A stretch of 64,000 nt of DNA from Pseudomonas viridiflava (lineage in GTDB: Bacteria; Pseudomonadota; Gammaproteobacteria; Pseudomonadales; Pseudomonadaceae). Each line of letters begins with the position of its first letter. Positions within the stretch are counted from its first letter, which is position 1. The DNA is taken from NCBI RefSeq assembly GCF_900591205.1, contig NZ_UUPU01000008.1, positions 1 through 64,000 of the forward strand, read 5' to 3'. Both the position numbers and the translations under genes were made by a program. The notes beneath the pieces are model-generated. The model had not been told where the DNA came from. It did no database searches and saw only the letters and a program-made list of their open reading frames with translations. This document shows, one piece after another, positions 18,609 to 25,631 of this stretch.

Positions 18609-20228
18609 ATGACATACGACTACATCATCGCCGGCGCAGGCGCGGCGGGTTGCATCCTCGCCAACCGGCTGTCCGCGTCCGGGCAGTACTCGGTATTGCT
18701 GCTGGAAGCCGGCGGCAAGGACAGCTCCTGGTGGTTCAAGATCCCGGTCGGTTTCGCCAAGATGTATTACAACCCGACGTTCAACTGGATGTACTACAGC
18801 CAGCCGCAAAAGCAGCTGGCCGGCCGGGAAATCTACGCGCCACGCGGAAAAGTGCAGGGCGGCTCGGGCTCGATCAACGCCATGATCTATGTGCGCGGCC
18901 AGGCCCATGACTTCAATGACTGGGCCGCCAATGGCAACGACGGCTGGGGCTTTGCCGACGTGCTGCCGTACTTTCGCAAGCTGGAAAACCACCCCCTGGG
19001 CGACACCGAGTACCACGGTGGCAGCGGCCCCATCAGCATCACGCCGATGAAGGGCCAGACCCACCCGATCTGTGACGTATTCCTCAAGGGCTGTGAACAG
19101 CTCGGCTATGCCCATAGTGATGACTTCAACGGGCCGAATTTCGAAGGCGCCGGGCTGTATGACGTCAATACCCGCAACGGCGAGCGCTGTTCCAGCAGCT
19201 TCGCGCACCTGCACCCGGCGCTGGGGCGACCGAACCTGACTGTGGAGCTGCATGCGCTGGTTGACCGTGTGCTGTTCGACGACCAGCTGCGTGCCACCGG
19301 TATTACGGTTTCCCAACACGGCGTGGCCCGAACCTTTACCGCACGCAAGGAAGTGATCCTCTGCGCCGGTGCGGTCGATACACCGAAGATCCTGCAATTG
19401 TCCGGCGTGGCCAACCAGCAGCTGCTGGCCGAGCACAACATCGCGTTGGTCAAGCACCTGCCGGCCGTGGGCGAAAACCTGCAGGACCACCTGTGTGCCA
19501 GCTACTACTACAAAGCCAATATCCCGACCCTGAACGACGAACTCAGCTCACTGTTCGGCCAGTTGAAACTCGGCCTCAAGTACCTGTTTACCCGCAAGGG
19601 CGCGCTGGCGATGAGCGTCAATCAGGCCGGCGGGTTCTTTCGCGGCAACGACGCGCAGAAGGACCCGAACCTGCAGCTGTACTTCAACCCGCTGTCGTAC
19701 CAGATCCCGAAAAACAACAAGGCCAGCCTCAAGCCCGAGCCGTATTCCGGTTTCCTGCTGTGCTTCAACCCGTGCCGCCCGACCAGCCGTGGGACCATCC
19801 GCATCGCCTCGAAAAACCCGCGGGACCCGGCCCTGATTGACCCCAACTACCTGAGCACCGAGAAGGATATCGACGAGGTGATCCAGGGCAGCCGGTTGAT
19901 GCGCAAAATCATGCAGGCCCCGGCGCTCAAGGGCATCACCGTGGCCGAAGTGTTGCCGGGCGAGGCGGTGCAAACCGATGCGCAGATGCTGCAATACTTC
20001 CGCGAAAACAGTGGCTCGATCTACCACCTGTGCGGTTCCTGCGCCATGGGTTCGGACCCGCAAGTGTCAGTGGTGGATAAACGCCTGAAGGTGCATGGGC
20101 TGCAGGGTCTGCGGATTGTCGATGCGTCGATTTTCCCGAATGTGACATCGGGCAATACCCATGCGGCGGTGTTGATGGTGGCGGAGAAGGGCGCGGATCT
20201 GATTTTGCAGGATGCGCAGCTCGGCTGA
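18609..20228 (+). CDS. GMC-family FAD-dependent oxidoreductase (choline dehydrogenase-like)
   Basis: Flavoprotein alcohol dehydrogenase of 539 residues. The N-terminal ADP-binding fold is DYIIAGAGAAGCILANRL with LLLEAGG. The GMC signature 1 (PRGKVQGGSGSINAMIYVRG) and signature 2 (GAVDTPKILQLSGV) are both clear, and the C-terminus has the active-site block YHLCGSCAMG and NVTSGNTHAAVLMVAEKGADLI. It would oxidise a primary alcohol to an aldehyde, which the operon's own aldehyde dehydrogenase could take onward. It starts 27 bases after the dehydratase gene. A REP-type hairpin follows its stop, before the regulator gene. Confidence 0.9.
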   Translation: MTYDYIIAGAGAAGCILANRLSASGQYSVLLLEAGGKDSSWWFKIPVGFAKMYYNPTFNWMYYSQPQKQLAGREIYAPRGKVQGGSGSINAMIYVRGQAHDFNDWAANGNDGWGFADVLPYFRKLENHPLGDTEYHGGSGPISITPMKGQTHPICDVFLKGCEQLGYAHSDDFNGPNFEGAGLYDVNTRNGERCSSSFAHLHPALGRPNLTVELHALVDRVLFDDQLRATGITVSQHGVARTFTARKEVILCAGAVDTPKILQLSGVANQQLLAEHNIALVKHLPAVGENLQDHLCASYYYKANIPTLNDELSSLFGQLKLGLKYLFTRKGALAMSVNQAGGFFRGNDAQKDPNLQLYFNPLSYQIPKNNKASLKPEPYSGFLLCFNPCRPTSRGTIRIASKNPRDPALIDPNYLSTEKDIDEVIQGSRLMRKIMQAPALKGITVAEVLPGEAVQTDAQMLQYFRENSGSIYHLCGSCAMGSDPQVSVVDKRLKVHGLQGLRIVDASIFPNVTSGNTHAAVLMVAEKGADLILQDAQLG

Positions 20229-20234
20229 CGGTGC

Positions 20235-20256
20235 TGTGGCGAGGGCGCTCGCCACA
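20235..20256. repeat. Single REP hairpin
   Basis: The perfect 9-bp stem TGTGGCGAG/CTCGCCACA has a GGCG loop and lies just after the GMC gene. It matches the outer arms of the REP element at 50324-50420. It may stabilise or end the upstream transcript before the regulator gene. Confidence 0.7.
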
Positions 20257-20279
20257 CTCCAAAAGGTAAATTGACGGTC

Positions 20280-20295
20280 TATCCAGGACTGGATA
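20280..20295 (+). promoter_or_regulatory. 16-bp palindrome at the start of the YheO-type regulator gene
   Basis: TATCCAG GA CTGGATA is a perfect inverted repeat that ends at the A of the chosen ATG. The half-site TGGATA/TATCCA recurs as an inverted pair before the convergent dehydratase gene (22286-22300). It also contains the AGGA ribosome site, so a bound regulator would block translation initiation or transcription. Autoregulation is inferred. Confidence 0.4.
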
Positions 20296-20933
20296 TGTTG
20301 TCTTGCATGAAAAACACCTCTTCCGAAGACATCACCCTGATCAGCCAGCTCGAACAGATCGCCGAAGGCTTGAGCAAAACCTTCAGCCCATTCTGCGAAG
20401 TGGTGCTGCACGATTTGCGCGACCCGCAGCACGCGATCCTGGCCATCCATAACAACCTCTCGGGGCGCCGGCCCGGCGACCCGGCCACTGAGCTGGGCCT
20501 GGCGCGGATTGCCGACCCGGAGTACCCGCAGATCATTGCCAATTACCAGAACCAGTTCGCCGATGGTCGCCAGGTCAAGAGCACGTCGATTGGCATCAAG
20601 GACGCCAGCGGCAAGTACGTCGCGGCGCTGTGTATGAACGTCGACCTCTCGTTGTTTCGAGGCTTGCAGGGCATGCTGGAGCAATTCGGTTCAGTGAGTG
20701 GCGACAAACCCGGCGAGTCGCTGGACCCCTCCGGTGCCGATGCGATCCGAGCGCGCATCGACCAGTTCGCCGCACGCCTGGCCACCACCCCGCGCGCACT
20801 GAAAACCGCAGATCGGCGGGTGCTGCTGCAAGAGCTTAAAGACTCCGGTTGCATGGACATTCGCCGGGCCATGGAGACCGTGGCCTCGCACCTCGGCGTG
20901 TCGCGTGCGGCGGTCTATACCTACGCCAAGTAG
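20295..20933 (+). CDS. YheO/DauR-type transcriptional regulator
   Basis: Regulator of 212 residues. The N-terminal ~115 residues are a YheO-like PAS domain (CEVVLHDLRDPQHAILAIHNN, VKSTSIGIKDASGKYVAALCMNVD). The C-terminus is the DauR-type helix-turn-helix (DIRRAMETVASHLGVSRAAVYTYAK). The ATG at 20295 has AGGA 6 bases upstream and is preferred to the TTG at 20271. It ends the catabolic operon and overlaps the convergent RidA gene by 13 bases at the 3' ends. Relatives control D-amino-acid or amino-acid catabolic genes, so its target could be the RidA/dehydratase pair, the operon it belongs to, or both. Confidence 0.85.
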   Translation: MLSCMKNTSSEDITLISQLEQIAEGLSKTFSPFCEVVLHDLRDPQHAILAIHNNLSGRRPGDPATELGLARIADPEYPQIIANYQNQFADGRQVKSTSIGIKDASGKYVAALCMNVDLSLFRGLQGMLEQFGSVSGDKPGESLDPSGADAIRARIDQFAARLATTPRALKTADRRVLLQELKDSGCMDIRRAMETVASHLGVSRAAVYTYAK

Positions 20934-21301
20934 CGTGCGATGGCTTCAATCTCCAGCAGGTAACCGTGGTGCAGTTCGGGCACCGGCACCACTGCGCGGG
21001 CAGGGCGGTGGTCGCCCAGCGCGGCCGCGTATACACGGTCGAATTCCGGCCAGTGGCCGACCCCGGCCACGTACACCGTGACCTTCACCAGGTCCTGCGG
21101 CACGCCACCTGCGGCCTTTAGAATCGCCAACAGATTATCCAGCGCGACTCGGGCCTGCTCGGCAAACGGCGCTGACAGGTTATGTCGCCCATCCGGGCTG
21201 ACCGGCAGTTGCCCGGAGATGTACAGCGCGCCTGCATGGCTGACGGCTTGGGAATAATGGCCAGCGGGTTGGGCCGCCTTGGACGTTTGGATGATAGTCA
21301 T
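20921..21301 (-). CDS. RidA family protein (enamine/imine deaminase)
   Basis: Small trimeric YjgF/RidA protein of 126 residues that hydrolyses reactive 2-aminoacrylate-type enamines released by PLP dehydratases. The family core is visible: AGALYISGQLPVSPDG, QARVALDNLLAILKAAGG, VKVTVYV, and the conserved Arg in ARAVVPVPELHHGYLLEIEAIA. The start overlaps the end of the upstream PLP-dehydratase gene by 4 bases, so the pair are translated together. This fits RidA clearing the dehydratase's own intermediate. Confidence 0.92.
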   Translation of the reverse strand: MTIIQTSKAAQPAGHYSQAVSHAGALYISGQLPVSPDGRHNLSAPFAEQARVALDNLLAILKAAGGVPQDLVKVTVYVAGVGHWPEFDRVYAAALGDHRPARAVVPVPELHHGYLLEIEAIARYLA

Positions 21302-22263
21302 GAGCCCTCGCTGAGCAGGTTGGCGTACTTCTGGATATCAACGTTGCCGCCCGTGACAATGACGCCCACGCGCTGGCCCTTGAAGCGCTTGCCCAGTTGA
21401 CGCAATGCGGCCAGGCCCAGGCAGCCGGTCGGCTCTACCACCAGTTTCATGCGTTGCATAAAGAACTTCATTGCCGCCACCAGTTCGGCATCCGACACCG
21501 TGAGGATGTCGTTCACCTGGTTGCGGATGATCGCGAAGGTGTAGTTGCCCAGGTGCTGGGTCTGCGCCCCGTCGGCAATAGTTGCCGGGGTGTCGATATG
21601 CACAATGCTGCCCGTGCGCAAGGACTGCTGGCCGTCATTGCCGGCCTCGGGTTCGACCCCAAACAGCTGGCAATCCGGCGCCAGCGCACGCGTCGACAAC
21701 GCGGTGCCGGACAACATGCCGCCACCGCCCAGGCCGACGAACAAGGCGTCCAGAGGGCCGGTAAACTCCAGCAGCTCCTTGGCAGCGGTGCCTTGCCCGG
21801 CAAGGATGTGGGGATGGTCGTAAGGCGGGATCAGGGTCAGGCCGTGTTCAGTGGCCAGGGCGCGGCCGATCTGCTCGCGGTCTTCGTTGAAACGGTCATA
21901 CAGCACCACGCCGGCCCCATATTCGCGGGTGGCCGCGACCTTGGCGGCGGGCGCATCGGTGGGCATCACAATGGTCGCCGGTATCCCCAGCAACTGCGCC
22001 GCCAGGGCAATGCCCTGGGCATGGTTGCCCGAAGAGAACGCCACCACCCCGGCCTTGCGCTGCTGCGCATCGAACTGCGAGAGCGCATTGAACGCGCCGC
22101 GAAACTTGAACGAACCGGCGCGTTGCAGGTTTTCGCATTTGATAAACACCTGCGCGCCAGTTTCGGCGTCGAGGGTGCGCGAGGTGAATACCGGCGTCAG
22201 GTGGGCGAAGCCTTGCAGGCGCTGGGCGGCGGCGATGACATCGGAGTAGTCGGGCAATTGCAT
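21298..22263 (-). CDS. PLP-dependent threonine/serine/hydroxyaspartate dehydratase
   Basis: Fold-type II PLP enzyme of 321 residues. The Schiff-base Lys is in RAGSFKFRGAFNAL, the phosphate-binding Gly loop is VGLGGGGMLSG, the substrate-binding Ser/Asn motif is SSGNHAQG, and the C-terminal IVTGGNVD resembles the cofactor-ring site. No regulatory ACT domain is present, so it is a catabolic enzyme. The sequence fits the group that holds threo-3-hydroxyaspartate ammonia-lyase, serine racemase and catabolic threonine dehydratase; I cannot choose among them. It is the first gene of a two-gene operon with ridA and is divergent from a beta-helix protein gene. Confidence 0.88.
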   Translation of the reverse strand: MQLPDYSDVIAAAQRLQGFAHLTPVFTSRTLDAETGAQVFIKCENLQRAGSFKFRGAFNALSQFDAQQRKAGVVAFSSGNHAQGIALAAQLLGIPATIVMPTDAPAAKVAATREYGAGVVLYDRFNEDREQIGRALATEHGLTLIPPYDHPHILAGQGTAAKELLEFTGPLDALFVGLGGGGMLSGTALSTRALAPDCQLFGVEPEAGNDGQQSLRTGSIVHIDTPATIADGAQTQHLGNYTFAIIRNQVNDILTVSDAELVAAMKFFMQRMKLVVEPTGCLGLAALRQLGKRFKGQRVGVIVTGGNVDIQKYANLLSEGS

Positions 22264-22285
22264 GGGCGGGCCTCATTTGCATGTC

Positions 22286-22300
22286 TGGATAAAATATCCA
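22286..22300. promoter_or_regulatory. TGGATA-AAA-TATCCA inverted repeat upstream of the dehydratase-ridA operon
   Basis: The perfect 6-bp arms with a 3-base spacer lie 23-37 bases before the dehydratase start. They use the same TGGATA half-site as the palindrome at the YheO-type regulator start. A second inverted pair, GACAAA-N13-TTTGTC, follows at 22307-22331. Together they could be the operator and promoter region for the divergent genes. Confidence 0.4.
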
Positions 22301-22384
22301 TAACAAGACAAATAGTAAAGTTTCGTTTGTCAGCCCCGACATGCTAGCGTTTCGAACTGCCCCGACACCCTGGAGGGTTCGACG

Positions 22385-23002
22385 TTGATCCGAGTCAGCG
22401 ATTACATCGCCAACTTTTCCCAATCCCCGCTGGCACCCTGGGCTGACCTGGCGCCCTGGGCCCTCGCCGCCCAAGCCCCGGCGATTGTTCGCCAACTGCT
22501 GGCCGAACTGCCGGTCGACGAATACACCGTGCAGGATGAAATCGCCATCCACCGCACCGCCGTGGTCGAGCCGGGCGCGTTGCTCAAGGGACCGCTGATC
22601 ATCGGCGCCCATTGTTTTATCGCCAGCGGCTCGTTGCTGCGTGGCGGGTGCTGGGTTGATGCGCATTGCATCATCGGCCCCGGTGCCGAACTGAAAACCA
22701 CCTTTATGTTCAGCGCCAGCAAGCTGGCGCACTTCAACTTTGTCGGCGATTCGGTGTTGGGTCACGGGATCAACCTGGAGGCAGGCAGCATCGTCGCCAA
22801 CTACCGCAATGAGCGTGACGACAAGGACGTGCAGGTGCGGATAGACGGCGAGTTACAGCGCACCGGTTGCGACAAATTTGGCGGGTTGCTTGGCGATCAA
22901 TGCCGGATCGGCGCGAATGCGGTGCTGGCGCCAGGCGCGATATTGGCGCCGGCCAGCGTGGTAGGGCGCGGGCAAGTGTTCGACGCAGAGGCGACGAAAT
23001 AA
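22385..23002 (+). CDS. Left-handed beta-helix (hexapeptide-repeat) protein, putative acyl/nucleotidyl transferase
   Basis: Protein of 205 residues. A short helical N-terminus is followed by imperfect hexapeptide repeats from about residue 60 (VVEPGALLKGPLIIGAHCFIASGSLLRGGCWVDAHCIIGPGAELK) and again at the C-terminus (IGANAVLAPGAILAPASVVGRG). This is the left-handed beta-helix of LpxA/GlmU-type transferases. The nucleotide-binding domain of GlmU is absent. The TTG start at 22385 is chosen because GGAGGG lies 8 bases upstream and no ATG follows early. The substrate is unknown. It is divergent from the dehydratase-ridA operon. Confidence 0.75.
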   Translation: MIRVSDYIANFSQSPLAPWADLAPWALAAQAPAIVRQLLAELPVDEYTVQDEIAIHRTAVVEPGALLKGPLIIGAHCFIASGSLLRGGCWVDAHCIIGPGAELKTTFMFSASKLAHFNFVGDSVLGHGINLEAGSIVANYRNERDDKDVQVRIDGELQRTGCDKFGGLLGDQCRIGANAVLAPGAILAPASVVGRGQVFDAEATK

Positions 23003-23045
23003 ACGCGACGTTGAAAAGATCATGGTGTCTCGGTGCGATATTAAA

Positions 23046-23064
23046 TAGAATGAATCTCATTTGA
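23046..23064 (+). promoter_or_regulatory. Putative Fur box upstream of the ECF sigma gene
   Basis: TAGAATGAATCTCATTTGA matches 11 of 19 positions of the Fur consensus when aligned by eye, with an inner palindrome AATGA-ATC-TCATT. It ends about 30 bases before the sigma-factor start. Iron-repressed sigma/FecR pairs normally have such a site. Confidence 0.6.
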
Positions 23065-23095
23065 GACTAAATCGCGCCCGTGCAGGTTGCTCGCC

Positions 23096-23614
23096 ATGAA
23101 TGATGCTGTTGTCCCGACGCACGCCCCCGAACTGACGCTGTCGAGCCTGTACCGCGACCACCGCAGCTGGCTGGAAAACTGGCTGCGTCGACGCCTGGGC
23201 AATGCCTGGGATGCGGCTGACCTCAGCCAGGATACCTTCCTGCGCGTGCTCGCCAGTGCGCAGCCGATTGCGCAGATGCAGGAACCCCGGGCGTATCTGG
23301 TCACGGTCGGCAAGCGCCTGCTGGTCAATTTTCATCAACGGCGCAGCCTCGAACAAGCCTACCTGACGGCCCTGGCTACCTTGCCCGAAGCCAGCGTGCC
23401 GTCGCCCGAACAGCGTTGGCTGGTGCTGGAAACCCTGCAGGTCCTGGATGAGCTGCTCGATGGCTTGCCGGCGGTGGTACGCCGTGCCTTTTTGTGGAGC
23501 CAGCTGGAGGGTTTGGGGTATCGCGAGATTGCCGAGCGCCTTGAGGTGTCCGAACGCACTGTGAAGCGCTATATGGCCCAAGCCTACGAACATTGCCTGC
23601 TGGTGGACCTGTGA
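23096..23614 (+). CDS. ECF sigma-70 factor, FecI/iron-starvation type
   Basis: RNA polymerase sigma factor of 172 residues. Region 2 runs from LYRDHRSWLENWLRRRLGNAWDAADLSQDTFLRVL to the PRAYLVTVGKRLLVNFHQRR motif, and region 4 has VVRRAFLWSQLEGLGYREIAERLEVSERTVKRYMAQA. The TFLRVL and YREIAERL text is typical of FecI/PvdS-like iron-starvation sigmas. The ATG at 23096 is preferred to a TTG 9 bases earlier. It overlaps the FecR-type gene by 4 bases. A Fur-like box precedes it. The usual TonB receptor gene does not follow the pair. Confidence 0.92.
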   Translation: MNDAVVPTHAPELTLSSLYRDHRSWLENWLRRRLGNAWDAADLSQDTFLRVLASAQPIAQMQEPRAYLVTVGKRLLVNFHQRRSLEQAYLTALATLPEASVPSPEQRWLVLETLQVLDELLDGLPAVVRRAFLWSQLEGLGYREIAERLEVSERTVKRYMAQAYEHCLLVDL

Positions 23615-24531
23615 CCCGCGATGTCGCACGCGCCGCCGCTCAATGGCTGGCGCTGCTGGAGTCTGGCGCGGCCACCGAGCGCGATCATGCCGCCTTGCAG
23701 TACTGGCGCGACAGCCATCCCCAGCATGAACAGACCTGGCAGCGCGCCCAGAGCTTGCGCCAGCGTTTCAGCGACTTGCCCCAGGCGCTGGCAATGGCCA
23801 GCCTCGACCGTCCGCAACCGGGACGGCGGGCTGTGCTCAAGCGCGCTCTGGGCCTGGCTGCGCTGGTGCCGACTGCCTGGCTGATCAGCCGCCAGCTGCC
23901 TATCGAGGCGTGGCGCGCCGACGTGCACACCGCCACCGGCGAGCGCAAACGCCTGCCGTTGGCCGACGGCGCCAGCCTGCAACTCAATACGGCCACGGCG
24001 GTGGATGTGGACCTGGCGCAGCAGCGCATCAGCCTGGTAGACGGTGAGCTGGCGTTAAACGTAGCGGGCACGCAGGCGATCACGGTGCATACGCGTTACG
24101 GCGAGTTGAAGGTCAGCCAGGCCGAGGTGTGCGTGCGGCAAATGGCTTCGGGCTGCCTGGTGTCGGTGCTCAAGGGCGTGGTGCAGGTGCGCGACCTGAA
24201 GGGGCAATCGTCGACCTTGCAGAGCGGTCGGCAAGCCTCGCTGAAAACTGCCGGGCTGGGTGCTTGGGTGCCATTCGATGTGCTGCAACTGGGCTGGCGC
24301 GACGGGGTGCTGACCGCGCAGAACCAAGCGCTGGGGGATTTCCTGCGTGAACTGGAGCGTTATCGCCCGGGGGTATTGCGCTGGGATTCAAGCCTGGAAG
24401 CGCTGCGCGTGACGGGTAGTTTCCGCCTGGACGATACCGACCGCATCCTTAACCTGCTGGCCTCGACCCTGGGGTTCGAAGTACAGGCGCGGACGCGGTA
24501 TTGGGTGACGCTGCGCAAAGCGGTGGCCTGA
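23611..24531 (+). CDS. FecR-type anti-sigma/sigma regulator
   Basis: Inner-membrane regulator of 306 residues from a GTG start inside the sigma-gene stop (GTGA overlap). It has an N-terminal cytoplasmic anti-sigma domain (AAAQWLALLESGAATERDHAALQYWRDSHPQHEQTWQRA), one transmembrane helix (LGLAALVPTAWLI), and a periplasmic FecR domain (VHTATGERKRLPLADGASLQLNTATAVDVDL, LVDGELALNV). The C-terminus is the STN-like region that contacts the receptor signalling domain (PGVLRWDSSLEALRVTGSFRLDDTDRILNLLASTL). Normally a FecA-type receptor gene follows and relays the signal. Here the next 500 bases hold only repeats and gene debris, so the partner is lost or lies elsewhere. Confidence 0.92.
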   Translation: MTRDVARAAAQWLALLESGAATERDHAALQYWRDSHPQHEQTWQRAQSLRQRFSDLPQALAMASLDRPQPGRRAVLKRALGLAALVPTAWLISRQLPIEAWRADVHTATGERKRLPLADGASLQLNTATAVDVDLAQQRISLVDGELALNVAGTQAITVHTRYGELKVSQAEVCVRQMASGCLVSVLKGVVQVRDLKGQSSTLQSGRQASLKTAGLGAWVPFDVLQLGWRDGVLTAQNQALGDFLRELERYRPGVLRWDSSLEALRVTGSFRLDDTDRILNLLASTLGFEVQARTRYWVTLRKAVA

Positions 24532-24558
24532 TATCTGCCGTCGCAAGTAAGCTTTTTT

Positions 24559-24630
24559 GGTGAGCGAACTTGCAGTGGTGAGCAGGCTTTTTATGGTGAG
24601 CAGGCTTTTAGTGGCGAGCGGGCTTGCTAC
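24559..24630 (+). repeat. Four 18-bp tandem repeats, REP-derived
   Basis: Units at 24559, 24577, 24595 and 24613 are exactly 18 bases each, with the core GGTGAGCAGGCTTTT and variants ending in the REP-like GGCGAGCGGGCTTGCTAC. A weaker fifth copy may precede them at 24541. They fill the gap right after the FecR gene. They look like an expansion of half a REP element. Confidence 0.7.
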
Positions 24631-24634
24631 TGTG

Positions 24635-24856
24635 CTACCAGAAGTCGTATCGGTTGGCCTGGATCACGTGCGCCCGCTGCAACTCAGTCAAGGACAGTGC
24701 TTTGAGCTGCGCCAGCAGTGGGTCGCGTCGGTCCCTTGGGTGTGGCAGGTCCACCGCCAACGCTTGGCGAATGCTGCTCGGCCGGTTGTCCATCACCAGT
24801 ACCCGATCACTCAGGTACAGCGCCTCATCCACATCATGGGTCACCAGCAGCAGGGC
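24635..24856 (-). pseudogene. C-terminal fragment of an ABC-transporter ATPase (SsuB/TauB-like)
   Basis: The minus-strand frame reads ALLLVTHDVDEALYLSDRV, the H-loop region of an ABC ATPase, then the tail VLVMDNRPSSIRQALAVDLPHPRDRRDPLLAQLKALSLTELQRAHVI. The homology stops upstream of ALLLVTHD: Walker A, the ABC signature and Walker B are all missing, and the preceding codons show no family likeness. It is therefore a truncated relic of about 70 codons, probably of a nitrate/sulfonate/taurine-type importer. It lies in opposite orientation to the intact ssuF just downstream, a sign of rearrangement. Confidence 0.75.
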
Positions 24857-25071
24857 GATGGCAGGGCAGGATTTACGGGGGGCTTGAGCGGTTATGGCTG
24901 TTGCTGGAAGCAGCAGATTGTTGAAACCACTGTTGGCTGGGAAACAGTTTTTATATATCAATATCGAATAAATAAAGAGTTATATATTCCTTTTAATGTT
25001 CTCGCTGATAGCGCATTTTGAGGGCCTGCGCATTCGTGCGGATTGACCCAACAGCCAAAAGGAAACCCGAC

Positions 25072-25287
25072 ATGACCATTAAAGCGATCAACGTGCGCAA
25101 CCAGTTCAAAGGCGTGATCAAGGAGATTTTGCTGGGCGAAGTGGTGTCCGAAATCGACGTGCAAACCGCGTCCGGCATCGTCACGTCGGTGATCACCACC
25201 CGCTCGGTGCGTGACCTGGAATTGAAAGTGGGCAGCGAAGTGATTGCCTTTGTGAAATCCACCGAAGTGTCGATTGCCAAACTGTAA
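25072..25287 (+). CDS. ssuF: SsuF-like TOBE/molbindin protein
   Basis: A 71-residue single-domain TOBE (Mop-type) protein that begins MTIKAINVRNQFKGVIKEI and ends VGSEVIAFVKSTEVSIAKL, with the TASGIVTSVITTRSV core. Family members bind molybdate or other oxyanions. This close sequence type is the last gene, ssuF, of the Pseudomonas sulfonate operon ssuEADCBF. The ATG at 25072 has AGGAAA 7 bases upstream and is preferred to the GTG-type extension from 25018. None of the other ssu genes is present here, so it is either a second copy or a displaced one. Confidence 0.8.
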   Translation: MTIKAINVRNQFKGVIKEILLGEVVSEIDVQTASGIVTSVITTRSVRDLELKVGSEVIAFVKSTEVSIAKL

Positions 25288-25300
25288 ATACGTTTGTAAA

Positions 25301-25390
25301 TGTGCGAGGGGGCTTGCTCCCGACGGCGATGTGCCAGTCTCTGAATAAGTCGACTGATACTCCGCCATCGGGAGCAAGCCCCCTCCCACA
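25301..25390. repeat. REPIN, GGGGGCTTGCTCCCGA type
   Basis: The arms TGTGCGAGGGGGCTTGCTCC and GGAGCAAGCCCCCTCCCACA are inverted around about 45 bases. The same type occurs at 58507-58595. It separates ssuF from the toxin gene and may end the ssuF transcript. The remaining 240 bases up to the toxin start hold no gene or clear signal that I can see. Confidence 0.85.
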
Positions 25391-25631
25391 TTTCGTTATG
25401 CGTACAGTCAGTCGCGCCACCTGGTCGGGGTTTGATAACAGCCGGGGTTCGGCACGCGTTGCGAAAAGTTATGAATTAGGCTCGGAGGGCATTTGCGATA
25501 AGCAGGACCGTAGTTGTTTACATCCAGAAAGGTCTGATGGGTGGGCTGCTCGTTCCCTTGATAGCGTTGCCATCGTTTGGAACCTCGCCATGACAGGGAC
25601 GTAAAACGAACAACTGACTACGAGCCTATTT

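Noticed and set aside
24559..24630. Tandem units considered as iterons or an origin
   Set aside because: Only four short degenerate copies, no replication gene nearby, and clear likeness to REP sequence.
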